NCBI RefSeq assembly: GCF_000009985.1 | Contig: NC_007626.1 | Coordinates: 2,597,943-2,661,942 of the forward strand | From: Paramagnetospirillum magneticum AMB-1 | GTDB lineage: Bacteria > Pseudomonadota > Alphaproteobacteria > Rhodospirillales > Magnetospirillaceae | DNA: 64,000 nucleotides | Direction of reading: 5' to 3' | Shown: one piece after another, positions 61,927 through 64,000 of the stretch | How the letters are laid out: each line of letters starts with the position of its first letter | Numbering within the stretch: the stretch's first letter is position 1 | Notes under the pieces: model-generated | Databases searched by the model: none | Told to the model about the DNA's origin: nothing | What the model saw: only the letters and a program-made list of their open reading frames with translations | Program-made: the position numbers and the translations under genes

Positions 61927-63270
61927 ATGACCCGCACCGTCCATGTGATCGGCGGCGGGCTTGCCGGGTCGGAAGCCGCCTGGCAGCTCGCTCAGGCCGA
62001 CATCCCCGTCATCCTCCACGAAATGCGCCCCGTGCGCACCACGCCGGCCCATCAGACCGATGGCTTGGCCGAGCTGGTGTGCTCCAACTCGTTGCGCTCG
62101 GACGATGCGGACTACAACGCCGTCGGCCTGCTGCATGAAGAGATGCGCCGCGCCGGTTCGCTGATCCTCGCCCAGGCCGACGCCCACAAGGTTCCGGCCG
62201 GCGGCGCCCTGGCGGTGGACCGCGACGGCTTCTCCCAAGGCGTCCAGGCGGCGCTTGCCGGCCATCCGCGCATCACCATCCTGCGCGAGGAAGTGGCCGG
62301 TCTGCCGCCCGAGGATTGGGAACAGGTAGTCATCGCCACAGGCCCCCTCACCTCGCCCGCCATGGCCGAGGCTCTGCGCGGCATGACGGGAGAGGACTCT
62401 CTGGCCTTCTTCGACGCCATCGCGCCCATCGTCACCAAGGACAGCATCGACTTCGGCAAGGCGTGGTTCCAGTCGCGCTACGACAAGGGCACCGGCTCGG
62501 ACTACATCAACTGCCCGCTGGACCGCGAGCAGTACAACACCTTCATCGACGCCCTGATCACCGGCGAGAAGGTGGACTTCCACGAGTGGGAGAAGGACAC
62601 CCCCTATTTCGAGGGCTGCCTGCCCATCGAGGTAATGGCCGAGCGCGGCAAGGATACCCTGGCCTACGGCCCCATGAAGCCGGTGGGCCTGACCAATCCC
62701 AATGGCCCCAAGCCCTTTGCCGTGGTGCAGTTGCGCCAGGACAACGCGCTGGGCACGCTTTACAATCTGGTGGGCTTCCAGACCAAGCTGCGCCACGGGG
62801 AACAGGCCCGCATCTTCCGCGCCATTCCCGGCCTGGAGAATGCCGAATTCGCCCGTCTGGGCGGGTTGCACCGCAACACCTTCATCAATGGGCCCCGTGT
62901 GCTGGACCGCACCTTGCGGCTCAAGGCCCAGCCGCGCCTGCGTCTGGCGGGTCAGGTCACCGGCTGCGAGGGCTATGTGGAAAGCTCTGCCATCGGCCTG
63001 CTGGCCGGGCTGTTCGCCGCCGCCGAGGCCTTGGGCCGCGACATGCTGCGTCCCCCGGCCACCACGGCGCTGGGCGCCCTGCTCAACCACGTCACCGGCG
63101 ATGCCGAAGCCGAGACCTACCAGCCCATGAACATCAATTTTGGCCTGTTCCCGCCGCCGCCCGAGCGTGACGAGCGTGGCCGCCGCGTCAAGGGCCGCGA
63201 TCGCAAGAAGCTTTATGCCCAACGGGCGCGGGAAGCGCTCACACCCTGGCTCAATACGATTCGGGAATGA
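61927..63270 (+). CDS. trmFO: Methylenetetrahydrofolate--tRNA-(uracil-5-)-methyltransferase
   Basis: 447 residues. FAD-binding GGGLAGSEAAWQLA at the start, LVCSNSLRSD, the substrate Cys region FEGCLPIEVMAERG, and CEGYVESSAIGLLAG near the C-terminus. It makes 5-methyluridine 54 in tRNA with folate as carbon donor. Confidence 0.96.
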   Translation: MTRTVHVIGGGLAGSEAAWQLAQADIPVILHEMRPVRTTPAHQTDGLAELVCSNSLRSDDADYNAVGLLHEEMRRAGSLILAQADAHKVPAGGALAVDRDGFSQGVQAALAGHPRITILREEVAGLPPEDWEQVVIATGPLTSPAMAEALRGMTGEDSLAFFDAIAPIVTKDSIDFGKAWFQSRYDKGTGSDYINCPLDREQYNTFIDALITGEKVDFHEWEKDTPYFEGCLPIEVMAERGKDTLAYGPMKPVGLTNPNGPKPFAVVQLRQDNALGTLYNLVGFQTKLRHGEQARIFRAIPGLENAEFARLGGLHRNTFINGPRVLDRTLRLKAQPRLRLAGQVTGCEGYVESSAIGLLAGLFAAAEALGRDMLRPPATTALGALLNHVTGDAEAETYQPMNINFGLFPPPPERDERGRRVKGRDRKKLYAQRAREALTPWLNTIRE

Positions 63271-63273
63271 GAT

Positions 63274-63296
63274 CGAGCGGGGCTTTGCCCCGCTCG
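63274..63296. terminator. Bidirectional terminator between trmFO and gloA
   Basis: CGAGCGGGGC, loop TTT, GCCCCGCTCG: a perfect 10-bp stem between convergent genes, 4 bases after the trmFO stop. Confidence 0.7.
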
Positions 63297-63304
63297 CGCA
63301 GCGA

Positions 63305-63697
63305 TCACTTCGCCTGGATCAGCTCGATCTTATAGCCGTCGGGATCTTCCACGAAGGCGATGATGGTCGAGCCATGCTTCATGGGGCCGGGCGCACGGGT
63401 GATCTTGGCCCCGGCAGCCTCCAGCTCGGCACAGGCCTTGTAGATGTCGGGCACGCCGAGCGCCAGATGGCCGAAGCCGCCGCCCAATTCGTAGGACTCG
63501 GTGTCCCAGTTGTGGGTCAGTTCGACCACCGTGTTGGAAGCCTCCTCGCCATAGCCGACGAAGGCCAGAGTGAAGCGCCCCTCGGGGTAGTCCGTGCGCC
63601 GCAGCAGCTTCATGCCCAGCAGGCTGGTGTAGAAGTGGATGGAGCGATCCAGGTTACCCACCCGGATCATGGTGTGGAGAAAGCGCCAGTCAGCCAT
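63305..63697 (-). CDS. gloA: Lactoylglutathione lyase (glyoxalase I)
   Basis: 130 residues: two beta-alpha-beta-beta-beta modules with FLHTMIRVGNLDRSIHFYTSLLGM, VELTHNW and FVEDPDGYKIELIQ. Metal ligands His, Glu, His, Glu are in place. It removes methylglyoxal as the glutathione adduct. It overlaps lpxB by 8 bases. Confidence 0.95.
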   Translation of the reverse strand: MADWRFLHTMIRVGNLDRSIHFYTSLLGMKLLRRTDYPEGRFTLAFVGYGEEASNTVVELTHNWDTESYELGGGFGHLALGVPDIYKACAELEAAGAKITRAPGPMKHGSTIIAFVEDPDGYKIELIQAK

Positions 63698-64000
63698 TTC
63701 GTTGCTCCTTGCCTTGCCGGATGAAGTCGATCACCGCATCGGCGGCCCGCTTGCCCGGGCTTTCGCCGCCCAGCCCCAGCTTTTCCAGGGCACGGCGGGC
63801 GCCTGCGGCCTGCAGTGCCCTTGCCGCCTCATCGGTCAGCAGGTGCTCGACCGCCGCCGCCAGCTTATCGGGGCGGCAATCGTCCTGCAGCAATTCCGGC
63901 ATCACCGCCTCGTCAACCAGAATGTTGACAAGAGTGACGAATTTGAGGCTGAGGCCCAGGAAACGGGTGGCGATGAAGGCCGACACGGGCGAGACCTTAT
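63690..64000 (-). CDS. lpxB: Lipid-A-disaccharide synthase LpxB, partial (C-terminal part)
   Basis: The frame is open to the right edge. KVSPVSAFIATRFLG, VTLVNILVDEAVMPELLQDDC and the following helix are the LpxB C-terminus. It joins UDP-diacylglucosamine and lipid X in lipid A synthesis. The 5-prime part lies beyond the window. Confidence 0.92.
   Translation of the reverse strand, partial: KVSPVSAFIATRFLGLSLKFVTLVNILVDEAVMPELLQDDCRPDKLAAAVEHLLTDEAARALQAAGARRALEKLGLGGESPGKRAADAVIDFIRQGKEQRNG

Overview
The window looks like a chromosome segment from a GC-rich alphaproteobacterium of the Rhodospirillales. The best guess is Magnetospirillum or a close relative. The gene content is alphaproteobacterial (mazG, metG, mfd, sdhE, recG, uvrA, trmFO, lpxB), and a small cereblon-domain (CULT) protein closely resembles the type known from Magnetospirillum. 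The genus is an inference.

Layout. (1) Positions 1-1252 hold host genes on the minus strand: partial mazG, a transglutaminase-like protein and a small unknown. (2) Positions 1269-23340 hold two tailless-phage-like prophages of about 11 kb each, placed head-on: A on plus (1303-12381) and B on minus (12421-23322). They share a 9,002-bp inverted repeat (1455-10456 against 14172-23173). I could find only seven base differences and no indels in it. Each element has a DUF736 gene, small early genes, an HUH rolling-circle Rep, a zinc-ribbon protein, a packaging ATPase, a 28-residue membrane peptide, a probable double-jelly-roll capsid protein, several small membrane-anchored virion proteins, a spike or fibre, a SleB-type lysin and holin-like genes. 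No integrase was seen. Three dif-like XerC/XerD sites (about 1281-1302, 12384-12411 and 23312-23340) lie at the outer ends and the centre. The middle 3.7 kb (10457-14171) is not identical between the elements. It carries their regulators and a divergent distal structural module. (3) Positions 23329-64000 are ordinary host chromosome: nhaA, whose stop codon lies in the right dif half-site; a metG-tatD-phnP-like cluster behind tmk-holB; cell-wall enzymes (D,D-carboxypeptidase, RlpA, MltB); two branched-chain amino-acid type ABC binding proteins and a liv permease operon; tRNA-Ser(UGA); mfd-sdhE and recG; a Mn-responsive riboswitch in front of a GDT1-family transporter; uvrA; RNA-modifying enzymes; PPK2; the CULT protein; trmFO; gloA; and the 3-prime end of lpxB.

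How the parts fit. The prophage pair resembles a corticovirus (PM2) or FLiP-like virus: about 11 kb, rolling-circle Rep, PRD1-lineage capsid plus ATPase, and many one-helix membrane proteins. It appears to integrate by borrowing the host Xer recombinases at dif, so this region may be the replication terminus. The central regulators are transcribed away from the central dif site, each towards its own structural operon. In an excised circle, the attachment site would lie between the regulator and the early operon. The host genes show mostly tight operons with 1-4 base overlaps.
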